Source: Bordetella parapertussis (GTDB lineage: Bacteria > Pseudomonadota > Gammaproteobacteria > Burkholderiales > SG8-41). Taken from it: DNA of 7,371 nucleotides. Made by a program: the position numbers and the translations under genes. The notes below the pieces were generated by a model. The model was not told where the DNA came from, did no database searches, and saw only the letters and a program-made list of their open reading frames with translations. Positions 6,879 to 7,371 of this stretch are shown here, piece by piece. Each line of letters starts with the position of its first letter. Position 1 is the first letter of the stretch. The stretch is from NCBI GenBank assembly GCA_945863085.1, contig CAMBCD010000135.1, forward strand, positions 1-7,371, read 5' to 3'.

Positions 6879-6905
6879 ATTATATGCTACCGGGAGCGGC
6901 CACAA
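6879..6905 (-). promoter_or_regulatory. Probable sigma-70 promoter of the catabolic operon
   Basis: The minus strand has a consensus TATAAT at 6884-6879. The best -35 match is TTGTGG at 6905-6900 with a short 15-nt spacer, so this element is weak and may need an activator. Transcription would begin near 6872, giving a leader of about 45 nt before the ATG at 6827. The stretch is locally AT-rich within a GC-rich region and lies in the divergent intergenic space, as expected for an operon promoter. Confidence 0.5.
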
Positions 6906-6981
6906 GCCCTTACTGACGCTATGATGCCTCTGGCAGCAGGTGCGCCGTGCAGGCGCTGTTTGTCAAAAAGGGGTGGCCACG

Positions 6982-7239
6982 ATGCAGACCGAAAAAATCC
7001 AGGTGCGTGTCACTGAAACCCGGCAGGTGATGGAAGTGGTGGTGTTCAGCAAACGCGCATCCGCGATCGAGGTGGTGATCGGTGAGGGTGTACACAGCGT
7101 GAAGTGTGCACTGTCACCAACCCGTAACGGCCAGGCTTACGCCGGTTCGGTGATGGGCCGGGAAATCGTCTATGAGCGCAGCCGTGAACAGGTGCAGGCG
7201 GACATCGACCGGCTCAACCCCGGCCAATATCGGAGATGA
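6982..7239 (+). CDS. Hypothetical protein, 85 residues
   Basis: This is a small plus-strand gene divergent from the operon. I do not recognise a named family. The protein has no signal peptide, membrane segment or metal-binding motif. It looks like a compact fold with alternating beta strands (QVRVTETRQVMEVVVF, AIEVVIGEGVHSVKCAL) and a polar C-terminal helix (SREQVQADIDRLN). The start at 6982 is chosen because a purine-rich AAGGGG lies about 10 nt upstream; the frame extends 14 codons further, but those codons contain the ribosome binding site. Coding is supported by GC-biased third positions and well-spaced flanking genes. It ends 20 nt before the stop of the convergent gene on the other strand. 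Nothing in the sequence links it to the catabolic operon. Confidence 0.75.
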   Translation: MQTEKIQVRVTETRQVMEVVVFSKRASAIEVVIGEGVHSVKCALSPTRNGQAYAGSVMGREIVYERSREQVQADIDRLNPGQYRR

Positions 7240-7248
7240 GTCGGCGTT

Positions 7249-7260
7249 AATCGATCGATT
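7249..7260. repeat. Perfect 12-bp palindrome between convergent genes
   Basis: AATCGATCGATT reads the same on both strands. It lies in the 20-nt space between the stop of the 85-residue gene and the stop of the minus-strand membrane protein gene. There is no loop or T-run, so it is not a typical intrinsic terminator. It may be chance. Confidence 0.4.
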
Positions 7261-7371
7261 CAGAAGAGTCGCTCCAGCAGCAGGTACAGGCAGGCGGCAA
7301 GGATCACGCTGAAGGTCAGCACCATGCCGACGGTGCGGTAGCGGTAATTTTCACGGACCTGGCTGACGCCC
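7260..7371 (-). CDS. C-terminal end of a membrane protein (partial, enters from the right edge)
   Basis: Reading the minus strand from the right edge in the frame that ends at TGA (7262-7260) gives 36 residues ending a protein: a basic, polar stretch SQVRENYRYR, then one hydrophobic segment of about 20 residues (TVGMVLTFSVILAACLYLLL) and a short tail ERLF. By the positive-inside rule the basic stretch before the segment is probably cytoplasmic. The family cannot be told from this fragment; it could be the last helix of a multi-spanning protein or a single C-terminal anchor. It converges with the 85-residue gene. Confidence 0.6.
   Translation of the reverse strand, partial: GVSQVRENYRYRTVGMVLTFSVILAACLYLLLERLF

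Noticed and set aside
6920..6925. TATGAT as a -10 element for the 85-residue plus-strand gene
   Set aside because: No acceptable -35 hexamer is found 15-19 nt upstream, so it is not listed as a promoter.
7240..7262. Bidirectional terminator between the convergent genes
   Set aside because: The AATCGATCGATT palindrome is short, has no loop, and no T-run follows on either strand.

Overview
The window looks like the chromosome of a Gram-negative proteobacterium, most likely a betaproteobacterium of the Burkholderiales type. I infer this from the GC-rich sequence with strong third-position GC bias, the orphan Bug/TctC-type periplasmic binding protein (a family greatly expanded in Bordetella, Cupriavidus and relatives), and an intergenic palindromic repeat of the CCTTCGACAAGCTCAGG type common in these genomes. 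No marker gene fixes the species.

Almost the whole window (positions 6827 down to 1) is one tightly packed minus-strand cluster that reads like a catabolic operon. In transcription order it holds: (1) a small [2Fe-2S] subunit of a molybdenum hydroxylase, (2) a 1076-residue protein fusing the molybdopterin subunit to the FAD subunit, (3) an alpha/beta hydrolase resembling 3-oxoadipate enol-lactonase, (4) a metal-dependent amidohydrolase-superfamily protein very like ACMSD (2-amino-3-carboxymuconate-6-semialdehyde decarboxylase), (5) a TctC/Bug-type periplasmic solute-binding protein, and (6) the first 46 codons of a thiamine-diphosphate enzyme that runs off the left edge. Genes 1/2 and 3/4 overlap by ATGA. 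Genes 4/5 and 5/6 are 20 and 33 nt apart. The only larger gap (143 nt, between genes 2 and 3) carries the palindromic repeat. A perfect TATAAT -10 element lies about 50 nt upstream of gene 1.

The likely logic is uptake or sensing of an organic acid by the Bug protein, hydroxylation of an aromatic or N-heteroaromatic substrate by the three-cofactor molybdenum enzyme, hydrolysis and metal-dependent decarboxylation or hydration of intermediates by the two hydrolase-family enzymes, and a later C-C lyase or decarboxylation step by the ThDP enzyme. The substrate cannot be read from the sequence, and this set does not match a complete textbook pathway that I recognise.

Right of a 154-nt divergent intergenic region is a plus-strand gene for an 85-residue protein I do not recognise (6982-7239). 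It is followed by the convergent C-terminal end of a minus-strand membrane protein that enters from the right edge. No RNA genes, CRISPR arrays, insertion sequences or transposases are visible. No stretch above 300 bases lacks a gene.
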